64,000 nt of DNA, taken from assembly GCA_963837345.1 (NCBI GenBank), contig CAWIMX010000001.1, forward strand, positions 3,658,001-3,722,000, given 5' to 3'. Source of the stretch: CAWIMX01 sp963837345. Lineage in GTDB: Bacteria; Acidobacteriota; Vicinamibacteria; Vicinamibacterales; CAVVIG01. The notes beneath the pieces were generated by a model that was not told the DNA's origin, searched no databases, and was given only the letters and a program-made list of their open reading frames with translations. Every line of letters begins with the position of its first letter. The stretch's first letter is position 1. The translations under genes were made by a program, and so were the position numbers. Shown here piece by piece: positions 44,402 through 53,032 of the stretch.

Positions 44402-45010
44402 TCAATACCGGCGCATCACCCCGACCACCACGCCTTGAATCTGCACCTGGTCCGGATCGGCGAAGATGGGCTGCATGGTCGCGTTGGCGGGCTGGAGCCG
44501 GATCTTGCCGCCCGGGTCGCGGTAGAACTTCTTCAACGTCACGTCCGTGCCGCCGAGCAGGGCGATGACCATTTCGCCGGCATCGGCCGTTTTCCGATCC
44601 TCGACCACCACGTAGTCGCCGTCGCGGATCTGCTCGTCGATCATGGAGTCGCCGCGCACGCGCAACACGTAGGTGTCGCGCTTGCCGACCAGATCTTCGG
44701 GCACGGCGATCGTTTCCGACGACGCGACGGCCTCGATGGGCGCGCCGGCTGCCACGAAGCCAAGCAGCGGAAGCTCCAGCGCGCGGCCGCCGTTTCTCGT
44801 GGGGACCATCTCCACCGATCGGCTGCGATTCCAGGCGCGCTTGATGAACCCCTTCTCCTGCAGGTTGGTGAGGTGCTTGTGGACAGTGGCCAGAGAAGAA
44901 AGGCCGAAACGCCGGCCGATTTCCTCGAGGCTCGGCGCGTATCCGTGCTCCTGAATGAACTCGTTCAGATAGTCCAGAATCTCGCGCTGGCGCTTGGTGA
45001 GCGGGAGCAT
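44402..45010 (-). CDS. lexA: SOS repressor LexA
   Basis: Self-cleaving repressor of DNA-damage genes. The 202-residue protein has an N-terminal winged helix (TKRQREILDYLNEFIQEHGY; SLEEIGRRFGLSSLATVHKH), a cleavage site Ala88-Gly89 in VAAGAP, catalytic Ser122 (VRGDSM) and Lys160 (VTLKKF). The ATG at 45010 is chosen because a strong AAGGAGGT lies just upstream. Promoter TTGACC-N17-TATAGT with a palindrome over the -35 box suggests autorepression. Divergent from a PfkB kinase gene. Confidence 0.96.
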   Translation of the reverse strand: MLPLTKRQREILDYLNEFIQEHGYAPSLEEIGRRFGLSSLATVHKHLTNLQEKGFIKRAWNRSRSVEMVPTRNGGRALELPLLGFVAAGAPIEAVASSETIAVPEDLVGKRDTYVLRVRGDSMIDEQIRDGDYVVVEDRKTADAGEMVIALLGGTDVTLKKFYRDPGGKIRLQPANATMQPIFADPDQVQIQGVVVGVMRRY

Positions 45011-45031
45011 GGGCACCTCCTTTCGCGCGCC

Positions 45032-45060
45032 ACTATATGCAAAGGAAAGGCGAAGGTCAA
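45032..45060 (-). promoter_or_regulatory. sigma-70 promoter of lexA
   Basis: On the minus strand TTGACC (45060-45055), exactly 17 nt, then TATAGT (45037-45032). Expected start near 45025, giving a short leader that carries AAGGAGGT before the ATG at 45010. One of the best -35/-10 pairs in the window. Confidence 0.75.
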
Positions 45061-45069
45061 GTCTTTCCT
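45043..45069. promoter_or_regulatory. inverted repeat over the lexA -35 box (candidate operator)
   Basis: AGGAAAG (45043-45049), 13-nt spacer, CTTTCCT (45063-45069): a perfect 7-bp inverted repeat centred at 45056, inside the -35 element. LexA operators differ between phyla and this does not match the E. coli or Bacillus boxes, so assignment to LexA is inference from position. Confidence 0.4.
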
Positions 45070-45092
45070 CAGGTGCTACCATCGCCCCACGC

Positions 45093-46040
45093 GTGCGGAT
45101 TCCCCTGACGATCCCAGCTCCCGGCGGCCGTCCCTTCGACGTCGTCGGCCTGGGTCTCAACAGCATCGATCTGGTCACCGTCGTCGCGGAGTTTCCCGCC
45201 AGCAACTCGAAACAGCGGCTGCAGCGGTTCTCGAGACAGCCTGGCGGGCAGACCGCCGGCGCCCTCGTCACCTGCGCGCGGCTCGGCTGGCGCGCGCGAT
45301 ATCTCGGCACGTTCGGCGACGACAGCTTCGGCACGCTCGCCCGGGAGAGCCTCATCGTCGAGGGTGTGGACGTCAGCGCCGCGTCGACCGTCGCCGGGGC
45401 GACGAATCAGTTCGCGATCGTGATCGTGGACGCGCGGTCGGGCGAACGGACGGTACTCTGGGATCGTCATCCGCTCCTCGCCATCGCGCCAGGCGACGTC
45501 CGCGGAGAGCACGTGGCTTCGGGCCGGCTGCTGCTCGTGGATTGCCACGAAACCAGCGCGGCCACCGAAGCGGCGCGCCTGGCCCGCGGCGCCGGGCTGC
45601 CCACGATTCTGGACGTCGAGCGCGTGCGACCCGGGATCGGCGACCTGCTGCAGCATACCGACGTCATCATCGCCGCGGAGGAGTTTCCCTGCGCGCTGAC
45701 CGGGTACGAAGAAACGGGCCAGGCGCTGGCGGCCATCGCCCGTGAGTACGGCGCGTCGGTGGTCTGCGTGACACTGGGCGGCAGTGGCAGTCTGGCCCGC
45801 GCGGCGGGTCGCGAAATCCGGACGCCCGCCTTCTCCGTCGACTGCGTCGATTCGACCGGCGCCGGCGATGTCTTTCGCGGGGGCTTTGCCGCCGCCTGCC
45901 TGCGTTGGCCGGAGGGCGACCTCGAGGACGCGCTGACCTATGCGAATGCCGTGGCGGCGCTCAATTGCCGCGCGCTCGGGGCGCGAAGCGGGATTCCCAC
46001 GGTCGCGGAGGTGGACCGGCTGCTGGCGACCCGCACGTAA
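45093..46040 (+). CDS. PfkB-family carbohydrate/nucleoside kinase
   Basis: ATP-dependent sugar or nucleoside kinase of the ribokinase family. The 315-residue protein (GTG at 45093) has the N-terminal PfkB signature region (PGGQTAGALVTCARLG) and the C-terminal signature DSTGAGDVFRGGFAAACL, with the catalytic Asp in GAGD. Substrate not readable. It is divergent from lexA with 82 bp between; if transcribed from that gap its promoter would be near the lexA palindrome. Confidence 0.88.
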   Translation: MRIPLTIPAPGGRPFDVVGLGLNSIDLVTVVAEFPASNSKQRLQRFSRQPGGQTAGALVTCARLGWRARYLGTFGDDSFGTLARESLIVEGVDVSAASTVAGATNQFAIVIVDARSGERTVLWDRHPLLAIAPGDVRGEHVASGRLLLVDCHETSAATEAARLARGAGLPTILDVERVRPGIGDLLQHTDVIIAAEEFPCALTGYEETGQALAAIAREYGASVVCVTLGGSGSLARAAGREIRTPAFSVDCVDSTGAGDVFRGGFAAACLRWPEGDLEDALTYANAVAALNCRALGARSGIPTVAEVDRLLATRT

Positions 46041-46093
46041 GGGGGTGCAGACAAGAGGGGAGCGGGCCGTCAGTCGCCGCCGGGCGGCCGGTT

Positions 46094-46121
46094 CAACCTT
46101 TGCCGCGGATCGTCGGTCTAA
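46094..46121 (+). promoter_or_regulatory. ECF-sigma-type promoter of the second sigma factor gene
   Basis: CAACCTT at 46094-46100, 16-nt spacer, TCTAA at 46117-46121. It shares the AAC core, the spacer length and the GGTCTAAG -10 context with the promoter at 16621-16648. Predicted start near 46128 gives a leader of about 53 nt to GTG 46181. Confidence 0.65.
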
Positions 46122-46180
46122 GCCTACGAATGCCGGCTTTCGCGTGGACCTTGCCCGGAACGGCGCAGGCGGAGTGGAAG

Positions 46181-46810
46181 GTGACCGTGGTGCGGCGCGA
46201 GCCGGCGGCTCGGCCCGACAGCGTGGCTGAGCCGCCCGTCGACGGTCTGCCGCTCGCGGAGCTCGACGAGCCGTCGCTCGTGGCTGCGTGCCTGGCGGGC
46301 CGCCCCGGGGCGTTCGATCTGATCGTCGAGCGGCATCAACGGCCGGTTTATCGGCTGTGCTACCGCTTCACGGGGAATCAGGAAGACGCCCGCGACCTGT
46401 CGCAGGACGTGTTCCTGCGGGCGTTTCGTGGTCTTCGGACGTTTCGCGGGCAGTCGTCGCTCGCGACCTGGCTCTACCGGATCGGCGTGAACGTCTGTCT
46501 GAACCGGGCGAGCACGCGGACGGTGCACGCGCAGGCGGGCGGGCCGGTCGACGAGGCGCGGCAGATCGACGCGGCGGCCGAATCGGCGTCCGATCGCCTG
46601 CTCCGGCGCGAGCGGGCCACACGGGTGCGATCCGCGATTGCCCGGCTGCCCGAAAAGCAGCGCGCCACGCTCATTCTCCGCACGTATCACGATCTGTCGC
46701 ATCAGGAGATCGCCGACATCCTGGGGAGTTCCGTGGGGGCCGTGAAGGCCAATTTCTTTCACGCGCTGAGCAATCTCAAGAAACTGCTCGGTGACGCCGA
46801 GGCGCTCTGA
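46181..46810 (+). CDS. ECF-family RNA polymerase sigma factor
   Basis: 209-residue ECF sigma factor. Region 2 reads DARDLSQDVFLRAFRGLRTF and TWLYRIGVNVCLNRAS. Region 4 reads LPEKQRATLILRTYHDLSHQ and EIADILGSSVGAVKANFFHA. The GTG at 46181 has GGAG six bases upstream, the same geometry as the first ECF gene; ATG 46130 in the same frame is possible but lies within a few bases of the predicted transcription start. It is 3 bp upstream of its anti-sigma gene. Region 4 ends KANFFHALSNLKKLL, typical of the sigma-E/SigW branch. Confidence 0.93.
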   Translation: MTVVRREPAARPDSVAEPPVDGLPLAELDEPSLVAACLAGRPGAFDLIVERHQRPVYRLCYRFTGNQEDARDLSQDVFLRAFRGLRTFRGQSSLATWLYRIGVNVCLNRASTRTVHAQAGGPVDEARQIDAAAESASDRLLRRERATRVRSAIARLPEKQRATLILRTYHDLSHQEIADILGSSVGAVKANFFHALSNLKKLLGDAEAL

Positions 46811-46813
46811 CGT

Positions 46814-47422
46814 ATGGCTCATCTCTCCGCCGAAGCACTGATCGATTGTCTCGACGCGCCGGCCACCGCCGCCGCAAACCGGCACCTCGCCGGGTGCGGC
46901 GCCTGTCAGGCGCGGCTCGAGGAGCTCAAGACCACGATGGCGTCGGTGGCGCACGTCGACGTGCCGGAGCCCTCCAGCGAGTTCTGGCGCCAGTTTTCCG
47001 ATCGCGTATTGACAGCGCTCGACACCGACCCGCCGCAGCGGCGCGGGTGGTCGCAATGGCTCACGCCCGGCAGCGGCCCGTGGTGGGGGTGGACGCTGGG
47101 CGCCGGCGCCGTCGCCGCTCTCGTGCTGGCGCTCGTCGTCGGTCCGGGCCATCGGTCGCGGCAAGCGCCGGCTGGCCGTGATCCGGGACCGGTTGCGGAT
47201 TCGGGGATGGGCGAGCCGATCGTCGACGCGCCTTCGGCCGACGATCCGCAAATGGCGCTCGTCGTGGATCTCGCGTCGGACCTCGATTGGGATGGCTTCT
47301 CCGAGGCGGGCCTTGCGCCCCGGGTGGGCGGGGTCGACGGGGCGCTCAGCCAGCTCACAGAGGACGAGCGCGCCGAGCTCGAACGCCTGTTGTCGGACGC
47401 GATTGCCCGCGCCGGCGCCTAG
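46814..47422 (+). CDS. zinc-finger anti-sigma factor
   Basis: 202-residue single-pass membrane protein. N-terminal zinc anti-sigma motif H-x3-C-x2-C (His24, Cys28, Cys31 in HLAGCGAC). One transmembrane helix follows (about residues 91-111, GWTLGAGAVAALVLALVVG), then an acidic periplasmic tail of about 90 residues without a recognised domain (LTEDERAELERLLSDAI at the end). It follows the ECF gene by 3 bp and should hold that sigma factor at the membrane. Different from the first anti-sigma, which has a TonB-like tail. Confidence 0.85.
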   Translation: MAHLSAEALIDCLDAPATAAANRHLAGCGACQARLEELKTTMASVAHVDVPEPSSEFWRQFSDRVLTALDTDPPQRRGWSQWLTPGSGPWWGWTLGAGAVAALVLALVVGPGHRSRQAPAGRDPGPVADSGMGEPIVDAPSADDPQMALVVDLASDLDWDGFSEAGLAPRVGGVDGALSQLTEDERAELERLLSDAIARAGA

Positions 47423-47447
47423 ACGACGCGGTAAACTGGACCCAGCC

Positions 47448-48005
47448 GTGAGTGCGACCACGCAGACAATCGGGCGGGCGCTTCGACTGAAGGTCGCGGC
47501 GATCACGGCCGGCGTCGCGCTGCTCGTATGGTCGACGCCGTCGGTCGCTTCGGCGCAACGATCGCCCGGCCGTCAGGGCACGGGCCCCGCGGGCGCGTCG
47601 CCCGCCGAGTTGCAGCGCATGTTCGACGCCTATGCGCTGATCCAGGCCCAGGAGCAGCTGGGCATCGACGACGAGCACTATCCGCAGTTCCTGACGCGCT
47701 TCAAGGGCCTGCAGGACGTGCGCCAGCACGCGCTCGCCGAGCGCGCGAGGCGGCTCGGTGAGCTGCGCCGGCTCGCGAGCGCAGACCCGGTGGACGACGC
47801 ACAGATTCAGGACCGCCTGGGCGAGCTCCAGGCGCTCGACGATCGCACGGCGGCGGCCGTTCGCGACGCCTACGACAAGATTGACGAGGTGCTCACGGTG
47901 CGGCAGCGGGCGCAGTTCCGGCTCTTCGAAGAGCAGATGGAGCGGCAGAAGATCGATTTGCTGCTGCGCGCCCGTCAGGCCAACCGGCGCCAGACGCCAC
48001 AATAG
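47448..48005 (+). CDS. exported Spy/CpxP-like helical protein
   Basis: 185-residue protein (GTG 47448) with a signal peptide (RALRLKVAAITAGVALLVWS, cleavage after ASAQ). An all-helical mature part follows, rich in Glu/Arg/Leu (FLTRFKGLQDVRQHALAERA; LTVRQRAQFRLFEEQMERQK). Spacing of LxxxQRxxFxxFEExM recalls the LTxxQ repeats of periplasmic Spy/CpxP chaperones. Being third in the ECF operon fits an envelope stress output, but the family assignment is by pattern only. Confidence 0.6.
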   Translation: MSATTQTIGRALRLKVAAITAGVALLVWSTPSVASAQRSPGRQGTGPAGASPAELQRMFDAYALIQAQEQLGIDDEHYPQFLTRFKGLQDVRQHALAERARRLGELRRLASADPVDDAQIQDRLGELQALDDRTAAAVRDAYDKIDEVLTVRQRAQFRLFEEQMERQKIDLLLRARQANRRQTPQ

Positions 48006-48007
48006 CC

Positions 48008-48607
48008 ATGGATCGAAGACGACGGTTCGTGCTGTCGGCGCTCGTCGCGGCGGCGTCTGCCATGGTCTTCGCGCAGGCGCCGCCGACGCGCGCCGATGCC
48101 GATGCGCTGCAGGCGAAGATCGACCGCATTTTCGAGCGCGGGCTGACGCCCTCGTCCCGCGCGTCGAGCACCGTCGTGACGGAGCGCGAGGTGAACGGCT
48201 ACCTGCAGTACGCGATGGGGTCCACGCTGCCCGCTGGCGTGGTGGATCCGTCGATCAGGATTCTGGGCGGCGGGCGCGTGTCGGGCCGCGCGGTCGTCGA
48301 TCTCGACGCCGTTCGGCAGGGGGCCAGGCCCACGGGCGCGCTCGACCCGATGACCTATCTGCGCGGCCGAGTGCCGGTCACCGCGACCGGCGTCGTGACC
48401 GCCGAGGGGGGCGTGGGACGCTTCTCGCTCGAGTCGGCCGCGGCCGGCGCCGTGCCGATTCCCAAGCTCCTGCTGCAGTACATCGTGAGCTACTACTCGC
48501 GCACGCCCGACAATCCGGAGGGCATCGGCCTCGACGATGCCTTCGCGCTCCCGTCGGGCATTCGCGCGATCGCCGTCGAGCAGGGCCGCGCGATAATCGT
48601 GCAGTGA
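48008..48607 (+). CDS. exported protein of unknown function
   Basis: 199-residue protein with a signal peptide (RRRFVLSALVAAASAMVFAQ, residues 4-23). The mature part is beta-rich (TVVTEREVNGYLQYAMG; RILGGGRVSGRAVVDLDAVR; TATGVVTAEGGVGRFSLES). This pattern of strand repeats resembles lipid-binding DUF families (LptC/AsmA-like) but no firm match is possible. It lies 2 bp after the Spy-like gene and overlaps recG by GTGA, so it is probably made with both. Confidence 0.6.
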   Translation: MDRRRRFVLSALVAAASAMVFAQAPPTRADADALQAKIDRIFERGLTPSSRASSTVVTEREVNGYLQYAMGSTLPAGVVDPSIRILGGGRVSGRAVVDLDAVRQGARPTGALDPMTYLRGRVPVTATGVVTAEGGVGRFSLESAAAGAVPIPKLLLQYIVSYYSRTPDNPEGIGLDDAFALPSGIRAIAVEQGRAIIVQ

Positions 48608-50715
48608 CGGCAGGCGCCCCTGGCGAACCCCCCCCGATTCTCTCGACGCCGCTCCAGTTCCTGAAGGGCGTCGGCCCGCGCCGCGCCGCCGACCTTGCGC
48701 ATGCCGGGCTGCTCACGGTCGACGATCTGCTGCATCGATTTCCTCTGCGCTATGAGGACCGCGGGCAGCGGCGCCCGATTGCGTCGCTGAAGCCGGGCGA
48801 GGCCGCCTCGATCGCCGCGCGCGTCCTCAGCTGCGGACTGCGCGCCACGCGACGCCCGGGCTTCAAGATCTTCGAAGCGCTCGTCGGCGACGCCAGCGGC
48901 GGCATCCGGGCGACGTGGCTCAACCAGCCGTTTCTGCGCGATGTCTTCGTCGCCGGCCAGCATGTGGTGCTCTTCGGCACCGTCGAGATGCGCGGCAGCG
49001 GCGGCCTGCAGCTCACCAATCCGCAGTACGAAATCATCGAAGACGACGACGCGCAGACCATCCATACCGGGCGGATCGTTCCCGTCTACGAAAAGGCCGG
49101 CGCCGTCACGCCGAAGATGCAGCGCCGTCTCGTGTTCGACGTGCTGCAGGCGCTGCCGGCCGACTTGCCGGACCCGCTGCCCGAGGGCGTGAGGCGCCGG
49201 CTCTCGCTGCCCTCGCGCCGCGCCGCGCTCGTCGCGACGCATTTTCCGGACCCGGCTACGCCGATCGACGTCTTGAATCGCTTCGACGCCCCCGCGCAGC
49301 GCCGCCTCATCGTCGAAGAAGCGTTCCAGTTCCACCTCGGCGTGCTCGCTCGCCGTCACCTGGCGGAGGCCGAACGAAAGCCCGTCGTCGTCCGAGTCGA
49401 CGATCGCATCCGTGACGCGGCCCGGCAGGTCCTCCCGTTCCGGCTGACGCGCGGGCAGCGGGAAGCGCTCAAGGAGATCGTCGAGGACATGCAGCGCCCC
49501 CATCCGATGAACCGCCTGCTGCAGGGCGACGTGGGCGCTGGCAAGACGATCGTGGCGCTCGTGGCGGCGCTCGTCGCGATGGAGAACGGGCTGCAGGTGG
49601 CTTTCATGGCGCCGACCGAGATCCTCGCCGAACAGCACTTCCAGAACATTTCGCGACTGCTGGCTCCGTCGCGGTTCCGGGTGGGGCTCGTGACGGGCGG
49701 CACCGGGCGCGGCCGCAAGCAGCAGCTGGCGGACGTGGCGAGCGGCGCGGTGCACCTGGCGATCGGCACGCATGCGCTCGTGGAGGCCGGCGTCGCCTTT
49801 CACGCGCTTGGGCTCGTGATCATCGACGAGCAGCATCGCTTCGGCGTCCTGCAGCGGGCCACGCTGCGCGAGAAGGGCTTCCATCCCGACGTCCTGGTGA
49901 TGACCGCCACGCCGATCCCTCGCACGCTGGCCTTGACGCTGTACGGCGATCTGGACACCTCGGTCATTCGCGATCTGCCGCCCGGCCGGCTGCCGGTGCG
50001 GACGATCGCCAAGCCGGAGAGCCGCCGCGACGACGTCTACACGATGGTGCGCCGGGAACTGGACGTCGGCCGTCAGGCATATGTCATCTATCCCCTCGTC
50101 GAAGAATCGGACAAGGTCGCGTTGCGGGCGGCCACGGAGATGGCCGACCATCTGGCGCACGACGTGTTCCCCGAATACCGTGTCGGCCTGCTGCACGGAC
50201 GGCTGAAGGCGGCCGGGAAGGAACGGGTCATGCGGGCCTTCGCCGCCGGCGAGCTGCAGATGCTCGTGGCCACCACCGTCGTCGAGGTGGGCGTGGACGT
50301 GCCGAACGCCAGCGTCATGCTGGTCGAACACGCGGAGCGGTTCGGCCTGTCGCAGCTGCACCAGCTTCGCGGCCGCGTGGGGCGCGGCTCGCACGCGGCC
50401 TGGTGCTGTCTGTTGTACCAGTCGCCGCTCTCCGACGAAGCCCGGGCCCGCCTCAAGGCGCTCACCGAAACGACCGACGGGTTCGTGATCGCCGAGCGCG
50501 ACCTCGAGCTTCGGGGGCCCGGCGACTTCTTCGGCACGCGGCAGGCCGGGATGCCGACGTTCCGGGTCATCGACCTCATGCGCGACCGGGCCCTCGTCGA
50601 GTCCGCGCGGCTCGAGGCGGCGCGCTGGTTCGCGGAGTCGGCGCCGGCGCCCGCCGAGCTCGCTCGGCTCACGGCGGGATGGTCGGCCCGGTTCAAACTG
50701 ATCGAGGTCGGTTGA
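48604..50715 (+). CDS. recG: ATP-dependent DNA helicase RecG
   Basis: Branch-migration helicase acting at stalled forks and Holliday junctions. The 703-residue protein has the N-terminal wedge (LQFLKGVGPRRAADLAHAGL) and the helicase motifs I (LQGDVGAGKTIVALVAALVA), Ia, II (IIDEQHRFGV), III (MTATPIPRTL) and VI (QLRGRVGRGSHAAWC). The C-terminal RecG part (ERDLELRGPGDFFGTRQAG) is intact. GTG 48604 overlaps the upstream stop. Length is normal. Confidence 0.96.
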   Translation: MTAGAPGEPPPILSTPLQFLKGVGPRRAADLAHAGLLTVDDLLHRFPLRYEDRGQRRPIASLKPGEAASIAARVLSCGLRATRRPGFKIFEALVGDASGGIRATWLNQPFLRDVFVAGQHVVLFGTVEMRGSGGLQLTNPQYEIIEDDDAQTIHTGRIVPVYEKAGAVTPKMQRRLVFDVLQALPADLPDPLPEGVRRRLSLPSRRAALVATHFPDPATPIDVLNRFDAPAQRRLIVEEAFQFHLGVLARRHLAEAERKPVVVRVDDRIRDAARQVLPFRLTRGQREALKEIVEDMQRPHPMNRLLQGDVGAGKTIVALVAALVAMENGLQVAFMAPTEILAEQHFQNISRLLAPSRFRVGLVTGGTGRGRKQQLADVASGAVHLAIGTHALVEAGVAFHALGLVIIDEQHRFGVLQRATLREKGFHPDVLVMTATPIPRTLALTLYGDLDTSVIRDLPPGRLPVRTIAKPESRRDDVYTMVRRELDVGRQAYVIYPLVEESDKVALRAATEMADHLAHDVFPEYRVGLLHGRLKAAGKERVMRAFAAGELQMLVATTVVEVGVDVPNASVMLVEHAERFGLSQLHQLRGRVGRGSHAAWCCLLYQSPLSDEARARLKALTETTDGFVIAERDLELRGPGDFFGTRQAGMPTFRVIDLMRDRALVESARLEAARWFAESAPAPAELARLTAGWSARFKLIEVG

Positions 50716-51329
50716 TGCGTGTGATTGCGGGGGCGCTGAAGGGCCGCCGCCTCGAGGCGCCAACCTGGGAGGGCCTGCGGCCCACGTCGGATCAGCTGCG
50801 GGAGACGCTGTTCAACATTCTCGGCGGGCGGGTGGCGGGCGCGCGCGTGCTCGACGGGTACGCCGGCACGGGCGCCCTCGGGATCGAAGCGCTCAGCCGG
50901 GGTGCCGCTGCCGTCACGTTCGTCGAGCGGGATCGGCGGGCTCAGGCGCTGATTGCCCGAAATTTGACGACCTGCGGAATCCGGGAGGGCTATGCTATGA
51001 TCCGGTCGGATTTTGTGCGCGCGCTCGATCGCCTCGAGGCGCGGGCGGACCGAGCCATCGACCGTAGATCTCCCGACGGGAGCCGGTTCGATATCGTCCT
51101 GCTCGACCCGCCGTACGAACAGCGGCCGCCCGGACGGGCGGTCGGCAAGACAGCCGAAACCCTCGCGGCAGTCCTCGCCGCCACCGGAGAGGTGATCACA
51201 CCCCATGGGATCGTCGTGCTCGAACACGCGCGCCGCACGGCGCCGCCCGAGGCAGCCGGACTGCTGGTCCGGACCCGGCAGGTAATCGCCGGCGATTCGG
51301 CGCTCACCTTTTACGCATGCCGACCTTAG
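50715..51329 (+). CDS. rsmD: 16S rRNA (guanine-966-N2)-methyltransferase
   Basis: Methylates G966 of 16S rRNA. The 204-residue protein starts MRVIAGALKGRRLEAP, the RsmD N-terminus. It has LRPTSDQLRETLFNILG, the SAM motif LDGYAGTGALGIEALSRGA, the catalytic DPPY in VLLDPPYEQRP, and a normal length. It overlaps recG by one base (TGATG) and coaD by 13 bp; rsmD-coaD is a very common pair. Confidence 0.95.
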   Translation: MRVIAGALKGRRLEAPTWEGLRPTSDQLRETLFNILGGRVAGARVLDGYAGTGALGIEALSRGAAAVTFVERDRRAQALIARNLTTCGIREGYAMIRSDFVRALDRLEARADRAIDRRSPDGSRFDIVLLDPPYEQRPPGRAVGKTAETLAAVLAATGEVITPHGIVVLEHARRTAPPEAAGLLVRTRQVIAGDSALTFYACRP

Positions 51330-51805
51330 CCGTCTATCCGGGATCGTTCGACCCGCTGACCAACGGCCATGTGGACATCATCACGCGCGGGGCGCGGCTC
51401 TTCGACCGCATCATCGTGGCGCTGCTGATCAACGCGGAGAAGTCGCCGCTGTTCTCGATGGCCGAACGCGTGCAGATCGCCCGCGAGGTATTCGCGGGGC
51501 AGGCCAACGTGGAAGTGGATACGTTCGACGGCCTGCTCGTGGACTACGTGGAGCGGCGCGGGGCGCAAGTCATCGTCCGCGGGCTCCGGGCCGTTTCCGA
51601 TTTCGAGTACGAATTCCAGATGGCTCTCATGAACCAGCGGCTGAACGGACGGATCGACACCGTCTTCATGATGCCCGCCGAACAGTACACCTACATCAGC
51701 TCGCGGCTGATCAAGGAAGTGTTCGCGTTGGGCGGCCGCGTGCACGGGCTCGTGCCCGACATCGTCGAAACTCGGCTGCGCGACAAGCGCGCCGCCAGGG
51801 CCTAG
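51317..51805 (+). CDS. coaD: phosphopantetheine adenylyltransferase
   Basis: Fourth step of coenzyme A synthesis: ATP plus 4'-phosphopantetheine to dephospho-CoA. The 162-residue protein has AVYPGSFDPLTNGHVDIITR (nucleotide loop with TxGH), VRGLRAVSDFEYEFQMALMN and the C-terminal motif YTYISSRLIKEV. All landmarks are present. It overlaps rsmD by 13 bp. Confidence 0.97.
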   Translation: MPTLAVYPGSFDPLTNGHVDIITRGARLFDRIIVALLINAEKSPLFSMAERVQIAREVFAGQANVEVDTFDGLLVDYVERRGAQVIVRGLRAVSDFEYEFQMALMNQRLNGRIDTVFMMPAEQYTYISSRLIKEVFALGGRVHGLVPDIVETRLRDKRAARA

Positions 51806-51814
51806 CAGAGGCGC

Positions 51815-53026
51815 ATGAGACAGCTGGCGGATCGAATCGGCCGCATCGCCGAATCAGCGACGATGAAAGTGACGGCAACGGTGGACCGCCTGCGCCGCCA
51901 GGGAGTCGAGGTCATCGATTTCGGCGCGGGCGAGCCCGACTTCGCGACCTCCGACGCCATCAAGGCGGCGGCGCATGCGGCGCTCGACCAGAACTTCACG
52001 CACTACACGCCGAACGCGGGGGTGGCCGATCTCCGGCGGGCGATCGTCGATCGCTACAGGACCGACTACGGCGTCGACTATGCGCCGCACGAGGTCATCG
52101 CCAGCGCCGGGGGCAAGCAGGCCCTCTCCAACACCGCGCTCGCGTTGTTCGGCCCGGGCGACGAGGTGGTCGTCCCGACGCCGTGCTGGCCGACCCTCGT
52201 CGAGCAGGTCAAGCTGGCCGACGCGACGCCGGTGCCGGTGGCGACGTCCAGCGCCGACGGCTTCGCCCTCCGGGCGAGACCCATCCTGGACGCGCTCACG
52301 CCGCGCACGCGCGGCGTCATCATCAACTCGCCGTGCAACCCGACCGGGGCGCTGATGGGGGAGGCCGAACTGGCCCTCGTGGCCGATCGGGCGGCGCGCG
52401 ATGGCTTCTGGATCGTCCTCGACCTCTGCTATGAACGGCTCATCTACGACGCGGTGGCGCACAATCTCCCGGCCATCATCGCCGCGGGCTGCCGCGATCG
52501 CGCGGTCGTGTGCGGGTCGGCCTCAAAAGCGTACGCGATGACGGGATGGCGGTGCGGCTGGGCGCTCGGGCCCGCAGACGTCATCGCGGCCGCGGCGGCG
52601 ATTCAGAGCCACACCACCTCGAACGTGAACGCGATGACGCAGAAGGCGGTGATCGCCGCGCTGACCGGATCGCAGGATCCGGTGCGCCGCATGCTCGAGG
52701 AGTACCGCGACCGGCGCAATCACCTCTACGAGTGGCTCACGACGGATTCCCGGCTGCGCGTGCACCGGCCGGCCGGCGCGTTCTATCTGTTCGTCGACGT
52801 GCGGGCGACGCTGTCGCCCACCGGGTTTCCCACGTCGGCCGCCTTCGCCGAGGCGCTCCTCGAGGACGCCCGCGTGGCCGTCACGCCGGGCGAGGCCTTT
52901 CTGGCGCCCGGCTTCGTCCGCCTGTCCTACGCCACCTCGATGGAGCGGCTCCGCGAAGGCAGCCGCCGGATCGTCGATTTCGTCCGCACGCACGCCGTGA
53001 CCGGCGCGCCTGCCGCGACACTGTAA
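51815..53026 (+). CDS. pyridoxal-phosphate aminotransferase, class I (aspartate-type)
   Basis: PLP enzyme transferring amino groups, most like prokaryotic-type aspartate/prephenate aminotransferases. The 403-residue protein has VIDFGAGEPDFATSDAIKAA at the start, VIINSPCNPTGALM, and the PLP lysine in CGSASKAYAMTGWRCGW. The C-terminal Arg lies in FVRLSYATSMERL. The organism needs such an enzyme for aromatic amino acid transamination; whether this one does it is open. It is 9 bp after coaD. Confidence 0.9.
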   Translation: MRQLADRIGRIAESATMKVTATVDRLRRQGVEVIDFGAGEPDFATSDAIKAAAHAALDQNFTHYTPNAGVADLRRAIVDRYRTDYGVDYAPHEVIASAGGKQALSNTALALFGPGDEVVVPTPCWPTLVEQVKLADATPVPVATSSADGFALRARPILDALTPRTRGVIINSPCNPTGALMGEAELALVADRAARDGFWIVLDLCYERLIYDAVAHNLPAIIAAGCRDRAVVCGSASKAYAMTGWRCGWALGPADVIAAAAAIQSHTTSNVNAMTQKAVIAALTGSQDPVRRMLEEYRDRRNHLYEWLTTDSRLRVHRPAGAFYLFVDVRATLSPTGFPTSAAFAEALLEDARVAVTPGEAFLAPGFVRLSYATSMERLREGSRRIVDFVRTHAVTGAPAATL

Positions 53027-53032
53027 GGAGAC

